Assembly: GCA_964391025.1 (NCBI GenBank)
Contig: CAYMKJ010000019.1
Location: forward strand, 1-25,961
DNA: 25,961 nucleotides
From: SHZI01 sp964391025
Lineage (GTDB): Bacteria; Pseudomonadota; Gammaproteobacteria; Steroidobacterales; GCA-2729495
Reading direction: 5' to 3'
The notes below the pieces were generated by a model. The model did no database searches and was not told the origin of the DNA. It worked only from the letters and a program-made list of their open reading frames with translations. Below are positions 7,823-15,950 of the stretch, piece after piece (within the stretch, counting starts at the first letter, position 1; each line of letters opens with the position of its first letter). A program made the translations under genes and the position numbers.

Positions 7823-7838
7823 TGCAACGGCCGTGCCA
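7823..7838 (-). promoter_or_regulatory. Sigma-54 (-24/-12) promoter of glnA
   Basis: Read on the minus strand this is TGGCAC-GGCCG-TTGCA, an exact match to the sigma-54 consensus TGGCAC-N5-TTGCW with the required GG and GC spacing. It lies 88 bp upstream of the glnA ATG; the transcription start should be near 7811. The adjacent regulator gene ntrC encodes a sigma-54 activator with an intact GAFTGA loop, which completes the circuit. Confidence 0.92.
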
Positions 7839-7931
7839 AAAGCGAGCGGTTGCCAAGCCGCTGTAAGTGATAAGAAAGTTCTGCGGTGGCGGCGCGCGCG
7901 CGCCCTGCCATGGCGCTTGGCCGGGAGGTGT

Positions 7932-7948
7932 TGCCCCGTGTCGGTGCA
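7932..7948. promoter_or_regulatory. Probable NtrC binding site (glnA enhancer)
   Basis: TGCCCC-GTGTC-GGTGCA matches the NtrC palindrome TGCACC-N5-GGTGCA at 11 of 12 half-site positions. The centre is about 130 bp upstream of the expected glnA start, where enhancer sites sit in other NtrC-controlled promoters. A second site 20-40 bp away, usual in enterics, was not clearly seen; a GCGCC/GGCGC repeat at 7899-7915 has the wrong spacing. Confidence 0.6.
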
Positions 7949-7983
7949 CTACCGGCGTCCCGGGGGCAGCCCTGCCGGCCGGA

Positions 7984-8011
7984 TTACGGTGCCGACGATC
8001 GAGGCTATACT
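7984..8011 (+). promoter_or_regulatory. Possible sigma-70 promoter for glyQS
   Basis: TTACGG and TATACT are separated by 16 bp, and the -10 element ends 29 bp before the proposed TTG start of glyQ. The -10 is a good match (5/6), the -35 only partial. Confidence 0.4.
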
Positions 8012-8040
8012 GCCGCGCCCTTCGCCCTCGGAACTTCCGC

Positions 8041-8982
8041 TTGACGCAGTCGAGACGCCCCCGCACGTTTCAGGACCTGATCCTGGCGTTGCAGCGCTAC
8101 TGGGCGGACCAGGGCTGCGTGATCCTGCAGCCCTACGACATGCCCATGGGCGCCGGGACCTTTCACCCCGCCACCTTTCTGCGCGCGATCGGGCCGGAGC
8201 CCTGGAGTGCGGCCTACGTGCAGCCCAGCAGGCGCCCAACGGATGGTCGCTACGGGGAAAACCCCAACCGATTGCAGCACTACTATCAGTTTCAGGTCGT
8301 TATCAAACCATCGCCCCTGGAGATTCAGCAGTTGTATCTCGACTCCCTCCGGGCCCTCGACATCGATCCGCTGGTGCACGACCTCCGCTTCGTCGAGGAC
8401 AACTGGGAATCCCCCACGCTGGGTGCGTGGGGCCTCGGCTGGGAGGTGTGGCTGAACGGGATGGAGGTCACCCAGTTCACCTACTTCCAGCAGGTCGGCG
8501 GTCTGGATTGCCGGCCTGTGACCGGCGAGATTACGTACGGCCTGGAGCGAATCGCCATGTACCTCCAGGGCGTCGCCAGCGTCTACGATCTGACCTGGAC
8601 CGATGGCCCGCTCGGGCGCGTCACCTACGGGGACGTGTTTCACCAGAACGAGGTAGAGATGTCGCGTTACAACTTCGAAGCGGCCGATGCAGGCGTGCTC
8701 GTGGTGAGCTTCGATGCCGCGGAACGAGCCTGCCGTGGCCTCATTGAGGTCGGCCTGACTCTGCCCGCCTACGAGCAGGTTCTGGAAGCATCCCACACGT
8801 TCAACCTGCTGGACGCCCGGCGAGCGATTTCCGTTAGTGAGCGACAGCGCTACATCCTGCGCGTGCGCGAAATGGCCCGGTCGGTGGCGCAGGCCTACCA
8901 GGAAAGCCGCGCCGCGCTCGGCTTCCCCCTGCTCGCTCGATCGCAATCCGACCTGCGGCCCCGCGCGCCTGCGGCCCATTGA
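8041..8982 (+). CDS. glyQ: Glycine--tRNA ligase, alpha subunit
   Basis: A 313-residue alpha subunit of the bacterial alpha2-beta2 glycyl-tRNA synthetase, a class II enzyme that activates glycine and charges tRNA-Gly. Conserved blocks are TFQDLILALQRYWADQGC near the N terminus, AAYVQPSRRPTDGRYGENPNRLQHYYQFQV (motif 2 region), RFVEDNWESPTLGAWGLGWEVWLNGMEVTQFTYFQQVGG, and VTGEITYGLERIAMYLQG (motif 3). The open frame extends to 7867, but homology begins a few residues after the TTG at 8041, which I take as the start; the ribosome-binding site is weak. This gives a size close to the usual 300-305 residues. The beta subunit gene follows after 23 bp. Confidence 0.95.
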   Translation: MTQSRRPRTFQDLILALQRYWADQGCVILQPYDMPMGAGTFHPATFLRAIGPEPWSAAYVQPSRRPTDGRYGENPNRLQHYYQFQVVIKPSPLEIQQLYLDSLRALDIDPLVHDLRFVEDNWESPTLGAWGLGWEVWLNGMEVTQFTYFQQVGGLDCRPVTGEITYGLERIAMYLQGVASVYDLTWTDGPLGRVTYGDVFHQNEVEMSRYNFEAADAGVLVVSFDAAERACRGLIEVGLTLPAYEQVLEASHTFNLLDARRAISVSERQRYILRVREMARSVAQAYQESRAALGFPLLARSQSDLRPRAPAAH

Positions 8983-9005
8983 TCGTCAGCCGACACCTCA
9001 TCAGC

Positions 9006-11114
9006 ATGCCAGCGACTGCGGACTTTCTTGTCGAGATCGGTACGGAAGAGCTGCCGCCCAAGTCGCTGGCCGACCTGGAGCAGGCCTTTGCGGGGCAGGT
9101 GCGGGACGGATTGCGCGGCGCAAGCCTCGGTCTTACCGGCCTTCGCTCCTACGCCACCCCGCGCCGACTGGCAGTGCTGGTCAGCGACCTGCAGCTGGAA
9201 CAGCCGGAGCAGAAAATCGAGAAGCGCGGTCCGCCACTGGCAGTGGCTTTTACTGCCGGCGGGGCGCCGACTCGCGCGGCCCTGGCCTTTGCGGAAGGTT
9301 GTGGTGTGCCGGTAGAGGCACTCGGCCGGGTGGAAACCCCGAAAGGTGCGTGGCTATTCCACAGCGCCCAATCTCCGGGGCGGTCGGCCGCCGAGCTGCT
9401 GCCCGGGATCGTGACGGCCGCCCTCGCGGCGCTGCCGATCCCGCGACGAATGCGCTGGGGTAGCGGGGATGCGGAATTTGTGCGGCCGGTGCACTGGGTC
9501 GTGATGCTGCTGGGTGATGCGGTGCTCGCTCCGCCGCTGCTTGGCATTGCTCCCGGACGCAAAACCCGAGGGCATCGCTTCCATGCGCCGGAGGAACTGG
9601 TTATCGGGAAGCCGGCGGACTACCCGGCGCTATTAGCGGGTCGCGGGAAGGTGATACCGGAGTTTAGGGTGCGACGCGAACGGGTCCGGCAACTCGCCGA
9701 TGCGGCGGCACTGGCGGCCGGCGGGCATGCGGTCTACAGCGAAGATCTCCTCGACGAAGTGACCGGACTCGTGGAGTGGCCGGTGGCAATTACCGGCAGC
9801 TTCGACCCGGAGTTTCTGCGCTTGCCGGAAGAGGTGTTGATTGCGACTCTGCAGGGCCATCAGCGGTACTTCCCGATCCGGGATGCGGCTGGCCGGCTGA
9901 TGCCCCGGTTCGTCACCATGGCTAATCTGGAAAGCCGTGATCCGGAGCAGGTCCGTCAGGGCAACGAGCGTGTCATCCTGCCGCGACTGTCCGACGCCGC
10001 ATTTTTCTGGGACCAGGACCGCAAGGTGTCGCTGGCGGCTCGCGTGGAGCGCCTTGGCGCCGTCGTGTTCCAGCAAGGTCTCGGCAGCCTGCTGGAGCGC
10101 TCGCGGCGGGTGGCGAAGCTCGGTAGTGAAGTCGCCGGGGTCCTCGGCCATGACGCCGGAAGTGTCGAGCGCGCGGCCGTGCTAGCGAAGGCCGACTTGC
10201 TAACGCAAATGGTGGGCGAGTTCCCAGAGCTCCAGGGACGCATGGGTTTCCATTACGCGACCTACGATGGCGAACTGGCGGCCGTGGCGACGGCCATCGA
10301 AGAGCAGTACCTGCCGCGTCACGCGGGTGATCGCCTGCCGGCCACGCCGGCGGGACGGGCACTTGCGATTGCCGATCGGGCGGATTCCCTGTCGGGAGTG
10401 TTTGCTCTCGGCAAACGACCCAGTGGTAACAAGGATCCCTTCGGTCTGCGGCGCGCGGCACTGGGCCTGCTGCGGATCCTCGTGGAGGATGGTGTTGATC
10501 TCGATCTGCCAGCACTCTTGTCGCGGGCGATCGCATTGCAGCCAGTGGCGGTCAAGGACGCCCCGGGCCTGACCACCGAGCTGTTTGACTTTATTGTGGA
10601 CCGCGCCCGTGCCTGGTATCTGGATGGCCTGGCCCCGGGCCTGCCTGCTGGGGCGGTAACGGCGGAAACCTTCGAGGCAGTCCGACTTAGGCGCCCCGCA
10701 TCCCCGATGGACTTCCATGCGCGCTTGCTTGGGGTCCAGTCTTTCCTGGGCCTGCCGGAAGCAGAGAGCCTGGCGGTGGCGAACAAGCGTATCGCCAATA
10801 TCCTCCGTACGGCAGCGGTGGGTGACCACCGGGTAGATCCGGCCTTGTTCGAGGCCCCTGAGGAACGCGCGCTGCACACGGCCATCGATAAAGTCGGCGA
10901 CCTGCATCGTCAGCACCTCGCCCGCCGCGACTACCGCCAGGCCCTGCAGGGGCTCGCCGCACTCAAGTTGCCGGTCGATGCCTTCTTCGAGGCGGTGCTT
11001 GTCATGGCCGATACCCCATCATTGCGGAACAACCGGCTCGCCCAGCTCCGCCGGCTGCGCGAACTGTTCCTGGACGTGGCCGACCTGTCCTGCCTGTCCA
11101 CGCCCACCAGCTAG
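9006..11114 (+). CDS. glyS: Glycine--tRNA ligase, beta subunit
   Basis: A 702-residue beta subunit, close to the usual length near 690. It recognises tRNA-Gly and is required together with GlyQ. Recognisable segments are FLVEIGTEELPPKSLADL at the start, YATPRRLAVLVSDL, IEKRGPPLAVAF, RMRWGSGDAEFVRPVHWVVMLLG, GHQRYFPI, LADRADSLSGVF-like ALAIADRADSLSG, KDPFGLRRAALGLLRIL, and a C-terminal anticodon-binding-like helical region RLAQLRRLRELFLDVADLSCL. The upstream in-frame codon at 8979 overlaps the glyQ stop; ATG 9006 gives the family N terminus. It is in an operon with glyQ, and gmhB begins 24 bp after its stop. Confidence 0.96.
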   Translation: MPATADFLVEIGTEELPPKSLADLEQAFAGQVRDGLRGASLGLTGLRSYATPRRLAVLVSDLQLEQPEQKIEKRGPPLAVAFTAGGAPTRAALAFAEGCGVPVEALGRVETPKGAWLFHSAQSPGRSAAELLPGIVTAALAALPIPRRMRWGSGDAEFVRPVHWVVMLLGDAVLAPPLLGIAPGRKTRGHRFHAPEELVIGKPADYPALLAGRGKVIPEFRVRRERVRQLADAAALAAGGHAVYSEDLLDEVTGLVEWPVAITGSFDPEFLRLPEEVLIATLQGHQRYFPIRDAAGRLMPRFVTMANLESRDPEQVRQGNERVILPRLSDAAFFWDQDRKVSLAARVERLGAVVFQQGLGSLLERSRRVAKLGSEVAGVLGHDAGSVERAAVLAKADLLTQMVGEFPELQGRMGFHYATYDGELAAVATAIEEQYLPRHAGDRLPATPAGRALAIADRADSLSGVFALGKRPSGNKDPFGLRRAALGLLRILVEDGVDLDLPALLSRAIALQPVAVKDAPGLTTELFDFIVDRARAWYLDGLAPGLPAGAVTAETFEAVRLRRPASPMDFHARLLGVQSFLGLPEAESLAVANKRIANILRTAAVGDHRVDPALFEAPEERALHTAIDKVGDLHRQHLARRDYRQALQGLAALKLPVDAFFEAVLVMADTPSLRNNRLAQLRRLRELFLDVADLSCLSTPTS

Positions 11115-11138
11115 GATCGCCGGGCAGCTCCCGGGCCG

Positions 11139-11705
11139 ATGGCCACCGCCCCCCAACGCCGTCTGGTAGTCCTGGATCGGGATGGCGTGATCAACCGGGA
11201 ATCACCGGATTTCATCCGCGCTCCCGACGAATGGGTGCCGCTCCCAGGCAGCGTCCAGGCCATCGCTGATCTGACGCGAGCAGGGTTTGCGGTGGTGGTG
11301 GCCAGCAATCAATCCGGCGTCGGTCGCGGCCTGTTCACTCCCGACACACTGGCAGCGATCCACGCACGCATGACCCGCACACTGGAAGCGGCAGGTGGTC
11401 GGCTGGCTGGGATCTTCGTTTGTCCCCACCGTCCAGAAGACGCCTGCGAGTGCCGGAAGCCGCGACCTGGGTTGATGCAACAGATAGAAGCGCACTTTGG
11501 CGCGACCCTCCGCGGCCAGCCGGCGATTGGCGACTCGTACCGCGATCTCGAGGCCGCCTGGCGGGTCGGCGCACGAGCGATGCTGGTACGCACAGGCAAT
11601 GGTGTGGAGACCGAACGGCGCTTGGGCGCAGGGACCGCCGTTGAGGTATTCACCGACCTGGCGGAGGCTGCCGCGCTGCTGATCGCGGAGAACGAAGAGC
11701 GCTGA
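11139..11705 (+). CDS. gmhB: D-glycero-beta-D-manno-heptose 1,7-bisphosphate 7-phosphatase
   Basis: A 188-residue HAD-superfamily phosphatase of the GmhB type, which removes the 7-phosphate from heptose bisphosphate in the ADP-heptose pathway for the LPS inner core. Motif I is LDRDGVIN with catalytic Asp13 and Asp15. SNQSGVGRG follows near 56-64. The zinc loop CPHRPEDACECRKP carries Cys95, His97, Cys103 and Cys105, which separates GmhB from histidinol-phosphate phosphatases only partly, since HisB shares it. The motif IV segment is IGDSYRDLEAA. No histidine genes are nearby, and the glyS-gmhB-plsC order occurs in other Gammaproteobacteria, favouring GmhB. Its stop overlaps the plsC start by one base (TGATG), implying coupling. 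Confidence 0.9.
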   Translation: MATAPQRRLVVLDRDGVINRESPDFIRAPDEWVPLPGSVQAIADLTRAGFAVVVASNQSGVGRGLFTPDTLAAIHARMTRTLEAAGGRLAGIFVCPHRPEDACECRKPRPGLMQQIEAHFGATLRGQPAIGDSYRDLEAAWRVGARAMLVRTGNGVETERRLGAGTAVEVFTDLAEAAALLIAENEER

Positions 11706-12424
11706 TGCTGGTTCGATCGGTGATGTTCACTGTGCTGATGTTCCTGAGCGTCCTGCTCTGGAGCATTGTTGTCGTCATCGGTCGCCTGGGAGGCTACCCG
11801 GTCTCCTACGCATTGGTCGTTGCCTGGGTTCGCGCTGTCTTCTGGCTCATGGATAAGCTCTGCCACCTCAACTTCCGGGTTGAAGGTGCGGAAAACATCC
11901 CGGCGCGCAACTCCGTGGTCCTGCTCAAGCACTCCTCAGCTTACGAGACGCTGGTGCAGTTTCTCCTCTTTCCCCGCCAGTGCTGGGTTGTAAAACGCGA
12001 GTTGCTCTGGGCACCATTTCTTGGCTGGGCTACTGCGGCCGTGCGGCCCATCGCCATCGATCGCGGCGCGGCTCAGCAGGCTGTTGCGCAGGTGCTCGCC
12101 AAGGGCAAAGCGCGCCTGGAGGAAGGCCATTGGGTAATGGTCTTTCCGGAAGGCACCCGCATGCCGCCCGGGGAAACCCGGCGCTACGGAATCAGCGGCG
12201 TGTTACTGGCGCAGGTGGCCGGCCGGCTGCTGGTGCCGGTAGCGCACAATGCGGGCGACTATTGGCCGCGCCGGGGTTGGCGCAAGCGTGCCGGCACTGT
12301 GACCTTCCGTATCGGCCCACCAGTGGACCCGGCTGGTCAGGATGCCCGGAAAGTTAACGAACAGATCCAGACCTGGATTGAAGCCCAAGTCGCAGAACTA
12401 CGGGGTTCTGGACCCTACAGCTAG
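11705..12424 (+). CDS. plsC: 1-acyl-sn-glycerol-3-phosphate acyltransferase (PlsC/LPLAT family)
   Basis: A 239-residue inner-membrane acyltransferase that adds the second acyl chain to lysophosphatidic acid to give phosphatidic acid. A hydrophobic N-terminal helix spans about residues 5-27, with a further hydrophobic stretch at 34-50. The catalytic motif is KHSSAYETL (His76, Glu81): HX4E rather than the textbook HX4D, a variant common in proteobacterial members of this branch. Motif III is VFPEGTRMPPGE (146-157) and PIAIDRG carries the conserved arginine region. The start overlaps the gmhB stop by one base. Its own stop shares a CTAG with the stop of the convergent gyrB. Some family members act on other lipids, so the substrate is inferred. 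Confidence 0.88.
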   Translation: MLVRSVMFTVLMFLSVLLWSIVVVIGRLGGYPVSYALVVAWVRAVFWLMDKLCHLNFRVEGAENIPARNSVVLLKHSSAYETLVQFLLFPRQCWVVKRELLWAPFLGWATAAVRPIAIDRGAAQQAVAQVLAKGKARLEEGHWVMVFPEGTRMPPGETRRYGISGVLLAQVAGRLLVPVAHNAGDYWPRRGWRKRAGTVTFRIGPPVDPAGQDARKVNEQIQTWIEAQVAELRGSGPYS

Positions 12425-14838
12425 ATATCGAGATTCTCCGCGGCCAGCGCGTTACGTTCGATGAACTCGCGGCGCGGTTCGACCTGATCGCCCATCAGGG
12501 TGGTAAAGACCTCATCCGCCGCAACTGCGTCCTCGATGCGCACCTGGAGGAGCCGGCGGCTTGCCGGGTTCACAGTGGTCTCCCAGAGCTGCTCCGGGTT
12601 CATCTCACCAAGGCCCTTGTAGCGCTGGATGGTCTGCCCGCGCCGAGCCTCGGCCATGAGCCACTCCATGGCCTCGCCGAAACTGGTGACATCACGGCGC
12701 TGATCACCGCGCATCACGTAGGCGTCTGCGCCGACCAGTCCCTGCAGGCTGTTGCCGAGCTCTGCGATCTTCCGGTACTCAGGGGAGGCAAAGAAGCGCA
12801 GCGGCACCTCTGCCCGCTCATCGAGCCCGTGCCTCGCGCGAAGGATGCCGAAGCCCTTCACGCCTTCGTCATTCGTCGACAGCTCCACGCGATAGACCGT
12901 GCCGCCGCCGTTAGCGGACTCTCCGAGCGCCTTTTGCAATCCCGCTGCCCAGTCGATCAGCCAGGTGAGATCGGTGTACCGTGACGCCACCATTTCAGGC
13001 TGGAATAGCAGCTGCTCGAGCACGCGGCTGTCGTAACGGCGCGCGAGTCGCTGAATCACGGCGGTCACGATGACGAACTGCTCCGCCAGGCTGCGCAGGG
13101 CATCGCCCCGCAACGGCAGGTCCCGCGAGTTCACGTGAAGGGCCGCGCTGTCGAGGGCTGACCCAAGCAGCAGGGTGTTCAGCTCGGCATCGTCCTTGAC
13201 GTAGGTTTCCACTTTGCCACGCTTGACCTTGTATAACGGCGGTTGCGCGATGTAGATGTGCCCTCGTTCAACCAGCTGCGGCATCTGCCGATAGAAGAAT
13301 GTCAGCAGCAAGGTCCGGATGTGGGAGCCGTCCACGTCCGCGTCCGTCATGATGATGATCCGGTGATAGCGCAGTTTGTCCGGATCGAAATCCTCGCGGC
13401 CGATGCCACAACCGAGCGCGGTGATCAGGGTGCCCACTTCCGCGGAAGCCAGCATCTTGTCGAAGCGCGCCTTCTCGACGTTCAGGATCTTGCCCTTTAG
13501 GGGCAGCACGGCCTGGGTGCGTCTGTCCCGTCCCTGCTTGGCCGAGCCACCGGCGGAGTCGCCCTCGACAAGGAACAGTTCCGAGAGCGCCGGATCCTTC
13601 TCCTGGCAGTCGGCGAGCTTCCCGGGCAAGCCGGCGATATCCAGAGCGCCCTTGCGCCGGGTCATCTCCCGGGCTTTGCGCGCCGCTTCCCGGGCTCGCG
13701 CCGCATCGATCAGCTTTCCGGCCACAATCTTGGCCTCGGCCGGGTGCTCCAGCAGGAAGGCCTCGAGGTACTCACCCACCATCGTCTCGACAGCCGCCTT
13801 CACCTCGGATGAAACGAGTTTGTCCTTGGTTTGGGACGAGAACTTCGGATCAGGCAACTTCACTGAGAGCACGGCAGTGAGTCCCTCACGAGCGTCGTCA
13901 CCGGTAGTCGCGACCTTTTCCTTTCGGGAGCTGAGTTCTTTCTCAATGTACGTGTTCAACGTACGGGTAAGCGCGGCGCGAAAACCTGAAAGGTGTGTGC
14001 CCCCATCCTTCTGCGGAATGTTGTTGGTGTAGCAGAACATGTTTTCCTGGTACCCGTCGTTCCACTGCAGCGCGCACTCGACGGTCACCGTGTCGACAGT
14101 GCGCGAGAAGTAAATGACGGACCCGTGAATCGGCATCTTGTTTCGGTTCAGGTGCACGACGAAGGCCCGAATGCCACCTTCAAACTCGAACACGTCTTCC
14201 CGCCCGTCCCGCTCGTCCAACAGGTGGATACGAACGCCTTGATTGAGGAAGGACAGCTCCCGCAGCCGCTTGGCCAGAATGTCGTAGTGAAACTGGATGT
14301 TGGTAAAGATTTCCGGGCTCGGCCGGAAGCGGATCACTGTGCCGCGGCGCTTGGTCTCGCCGGTCACGGCCAGGGGGGCCTCGGCTTCGCCCAGGCGGTA
14401 GCGCTGCTCGTGGGTGCGGCCCTCCCGATAGACGGTCAGGTCCAGGATCTCGGAAAGCGCGTTCACGACCGACACGCCGACGCCATGGAGGCCGCCGGAG
14501 ACTTTGTAGGAGTTGCTGTCGAATTTTCCGCCCGCGTGGAGGACCGTCATGATCACCTCGGCAGCAGATTTTCCCTCTTCCGGGTGGATATCTACGGGGA
14601 TCCCACGCCCATCGTCGGTGACCGTTATGGATTCGTTGGCGTGAATGGTGACCGTGATGTTGGTGCAGAAGCCGGCGAGTGCTTCGTCGATGGCGTTATC
14701 GACGACCTCAAAAACCATGTGATGGAGACCGGTGCCGTCATCGGTGTCGCCGATATACATTCCGGGGCGCTTGCGAACCGCATCTAAGCCCCTTAAGACT
14801 TTGATATTACTGGAGTCGTAGCGCTCTGAATCGACCAT
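12421..14838 (-). CDS. gyrB: DNA gyrase subunit B
   Basis: An 805-residue ATPase subunit of gyrase, which introduces negative supercoils together with GyrA. The GHKL ATPase domain shows EVVDNAIDEALAG, DDGRGIPVDIHPEEG and SGGLHGVGVSVVNALS. The TOPRIM domain shows LVEGDSAGGSAKQGRDR and MTDADVDGSHIRTLLL. The C terminus has RRGQTIQRYKGLGEMNPEQLWETTVNP and ends near RNALAAENLDI. An insert after the TOPRIM domain is present, as in other Gammaproteobacteria, and the length is normal for that group. It is the last gene of the dnaA-dnaN-recF-gyrB series, 16 bp after recF. Its stop overlaps the stop of plsC on the other strand. Confidence 0.98.
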   Translation of the reverse strand: MVDSERYDSSNIKVLRGLDAVRKRPGMYIGDTDDGTGLHHMVFEVVDNAIDEALAGFCTNITVTIHANESITVTDDGRGIPVDIHPEEGKSAAEVIMTVLHAGGKFDSNSYKVSGGLHGVGVSVVNALSEILDLTVYREGRTHEQRYRLGEAEAPLAVTGETKRRGTVIRFRPSPEIFTNIQFHYDILAKRLRELSFLNQGVRIHLLDERDGREDVFEFEGGIRAFVVHLNRNKMPIHGSVIYFSRTVDTVTVECALQWNDGYQENMFCYTNNIPQKDGGTHLSGFRAALTRTLNTYIEKELSSRKEKVATTGDDAREGLTAVLSVKLPDPKFSSQTKDKLVSSEVKAAVETMVGEYLEAFLLEHPAEAKIVAGKLIDAARAREAARKAREMTRRKGALDIAGLPGKLADCQEKDPALSELFLVEGDSAGGSAKQGRDRRTQAVLPLKGKILNVEKARFDKMLASAEVGTLITALGCGIGREDFDPDKLRYHRIIIMTDADVDGSHIRTLLLTFFYRQMPQLVERGHIYIAQPPLYKVKRGKVETYVKDDAELNTLLLGSALDSAALHVNSRDLPLRGDALRSLAEQFVIVTAVIQRLARRYDSRVLEQLLFQPEMVASRYTDLTWLIDWAAGLQKALGESANGGGTVYRVELSTNDEGVKGFGILRARHGLDERAEVPLRFFASPEYRKIAELGNSLQGLVGADAYVMRGDQRRDVTSFGEAMEWLMAEARRGQTIQRYKGLGEMNPEQLWETTVNPASRRLLQVRIEDAVAADEVFTTLMGDQVEPRREFIERNALAAENLDI

Positions 14839-14854
14839 GAGAGACCCCGAATAG

Positions 14855-15949
14855 CTAGCCAGAAATTATAGCAAAACTCGCGCCCCCGGAACGTTCCACG
14901 TGAAACGCCCGGGCGCCTTCCGGCAGCGTGACTCCTGCCGGATCCAGGGAGGTGACGAAGGACTGCACGGGGGCATCGGCCACGATCGCGAGCAGGCGGG
15001 CCAAGTGTTCTTGGTCTAAGTCGGCGCCGGGCTCATCCAGCAGAAGGACCACGGTCTGCGCCCGGCTCTGGGCGACCAGTTCCACTTGGGCCAGCGTCAG
15101 GGCAGCCGCAACGAGCTTCTCTTGACCCCGGGAGACGGTATCCCGGGCCCTCCGGGTGCGCACTGTAATGCGAAAGTCGGCGCGATGGGGACCGGCCGTG
15201 CTGGTGGCCATCTGCAGATCCCGATTCCGACAACCCACTAGGGCTTCCGCCAGATTGCTGCCCTCCGCCCAGCCCGGCTGGTAACTCAACTCCACCGCGG
15301 CGTCCAGCAGACGCTCTCCAAACTGCTTGAACCGGGGCTGGAGCAGTGCCATGGCGCGGCGGCGGCACTCGTCGACGACCAGGCCGTCACCTAGCAGGCT
15401 GTCGTCCCAGTGCCAGGCCCCAGTGGCATTGCCGGTCTTTAGGACGGCGTTTCGTTGTTGCAACGCCCGACGGTAGCGCTGCCAGGCGGGAAGAAAGGCT
15501 GGTTCCACGTGGAACACGCCCCAATCGAGGAACTGCCGGCGCCCTGCCGGCGGCCCACTGACGAGCTCGTGGCTGGCGGGATCCAGAATCTGAACGGGCA
15601 ATGCCCTGGCCAGATCGGCGCGAGTTCCCGGAACGCCGTCTACCCGGATGGCCAAGCCGTCGGACCTGGAGACCTCCAGCCCGACCCGGCGGGCAAGACC
15701 CGCACCCAGTCTGGCAAACAAGGTGCACCGGTCGGCCTCAAAGCGGATCGCCGCCTCGGCACGGGCCGCGCGAAACGACGTGCCCCGACCCAAGAAGTAC
15801 AATGCCTCCAGCAGGCTCGTCTTTCCAGAGGCGTTACCGCCCGCGATTAGGTTGAAACTGGGCCCCGGCTCGAGACGGGCCGTCTCGAAGCAGCGAAAGG
15901 ACCCGAGCTGGACCTCGGCGATTACCGGGCCCGGGACGGGGGCCGTCAC
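14855..15949 (-). CDS. recF: DNA replication and repair protein RecF
   Basis: A 364-residue SMC-like ABC ATPase that loads RecA at single-stranded gaps together with RecO and RecR. Walker A is NLIAGGNASGKTSLLEAL near residues 33-49, followed by FLGRGTSFR. RRQFLDWGVFHVEPAFLPAWQRYRRALQQRN is the conserved central region. The signature motif is TVSRGQEKLVAAALTLAQ and Walker B is VVLLLDEPGADLD. The GTG start at 15949 lies one base after the dnaN stop, so translation is probably coupled. Two parS-type palindromes are embedded in the coding sequence, one encoding the conserved VFHVEP. The rest of the gene looks intact. Confidence 0.97.
   Translation of the reverse strand: MTAPVPGPVIAEVQLGSFRCFETARLEPGPSFNLIAGGNASGKTSLLEALYFLGRGTSFRAARAEAAIRFEADRCTLFARLGAGLARRVGLEVSRSDGLAIRVDGVPGTRADLARALPVQILDPASHELVSGPPAGRRQFLDWGVFHVEPAFLPAWQRYRRALQQRNAVLKTGNATGAWHWDDSLLGDGLVVDECRRRAMALLQPRFKQFGERLLDAAVELSYQPGWAEGSNLAEALVGCRNRDLQMATSTAGPHRADFRITVRTRRARDTVSRGQEKLVAAALTLAQVELVAQSRAQTVVLLLDEPGADLDQEHLARLLAIVADAPVQSFVTSLDPAGVTLPEGARAFHVERSGGASFAIISG
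14892..14907. promoter_or_regulatory. parS-like site 1 (ParB binding), within 3' part of recF
   Basis: A 16-bp near-palindrome, CGTTCCACGTGAAACG. It matches the bacterial parS consensus TGTTCCACGTGAAACA at 14 of 16 positions, missing only the two outermost bases. The 14-bp core is intact. Confidence 0.75.
15501..15516. promoter_or_regulatory. parS site 2 (ParB binding), within recF
   Basis: Read on the minus strand this is TGTTCCACGTGGAACC, which is the parS form I know from Pseudomonas. It encodes VFHVEP of RecF. It is 609 bp from site 1. Closeness to dnaA and a second site make a functional centromere likely. Confidence 0.88.
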
Positions 15950-15950
15950 G

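Larger units (their letters stand above)
7736..8040. other. 305-bp divergent regulatory region between glnA and glyQ
   Basis: No gene is seen here. It holds the glnA leader, the sigma-54 promoter, an AT-richer patch around 7862-7880 between promoter and enhancer, a 12-bp alternating GC tract at 7892-7903, an NtrC-like site, and a possible sigma-70 promoter for glyQ. The layout of enhancer about 130 bp upstream of the expected glnA transcription start is typical for NtrC-activated promoters. I did not find a convincing IHF consensus in the patch between them. Confidence 0.6.

Noticed and set aside
6818..7870. Long open frame (350 codons) antisense to glnA
   Set aside because: Shadow of the glnA codon pattern in GC-rich DNA; no recognisable domain and glnA is certain.
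8005..8979. 324-codon open frame antisense to glyQ
   Set aside because: Fully opposite highly conserved glyQ and without recognisable features.
11121..11135. CCGGG/CCCGG hairpin as a terminator after glyS
   Set aside because: Only a 5-bp stem, no U-tract, and gmhB starts directly after it.
13128..13143. CACGTG in gyrB as a third parS
   Set aside because: About 10 of 16 positions match, missing most of the conserved flanks.
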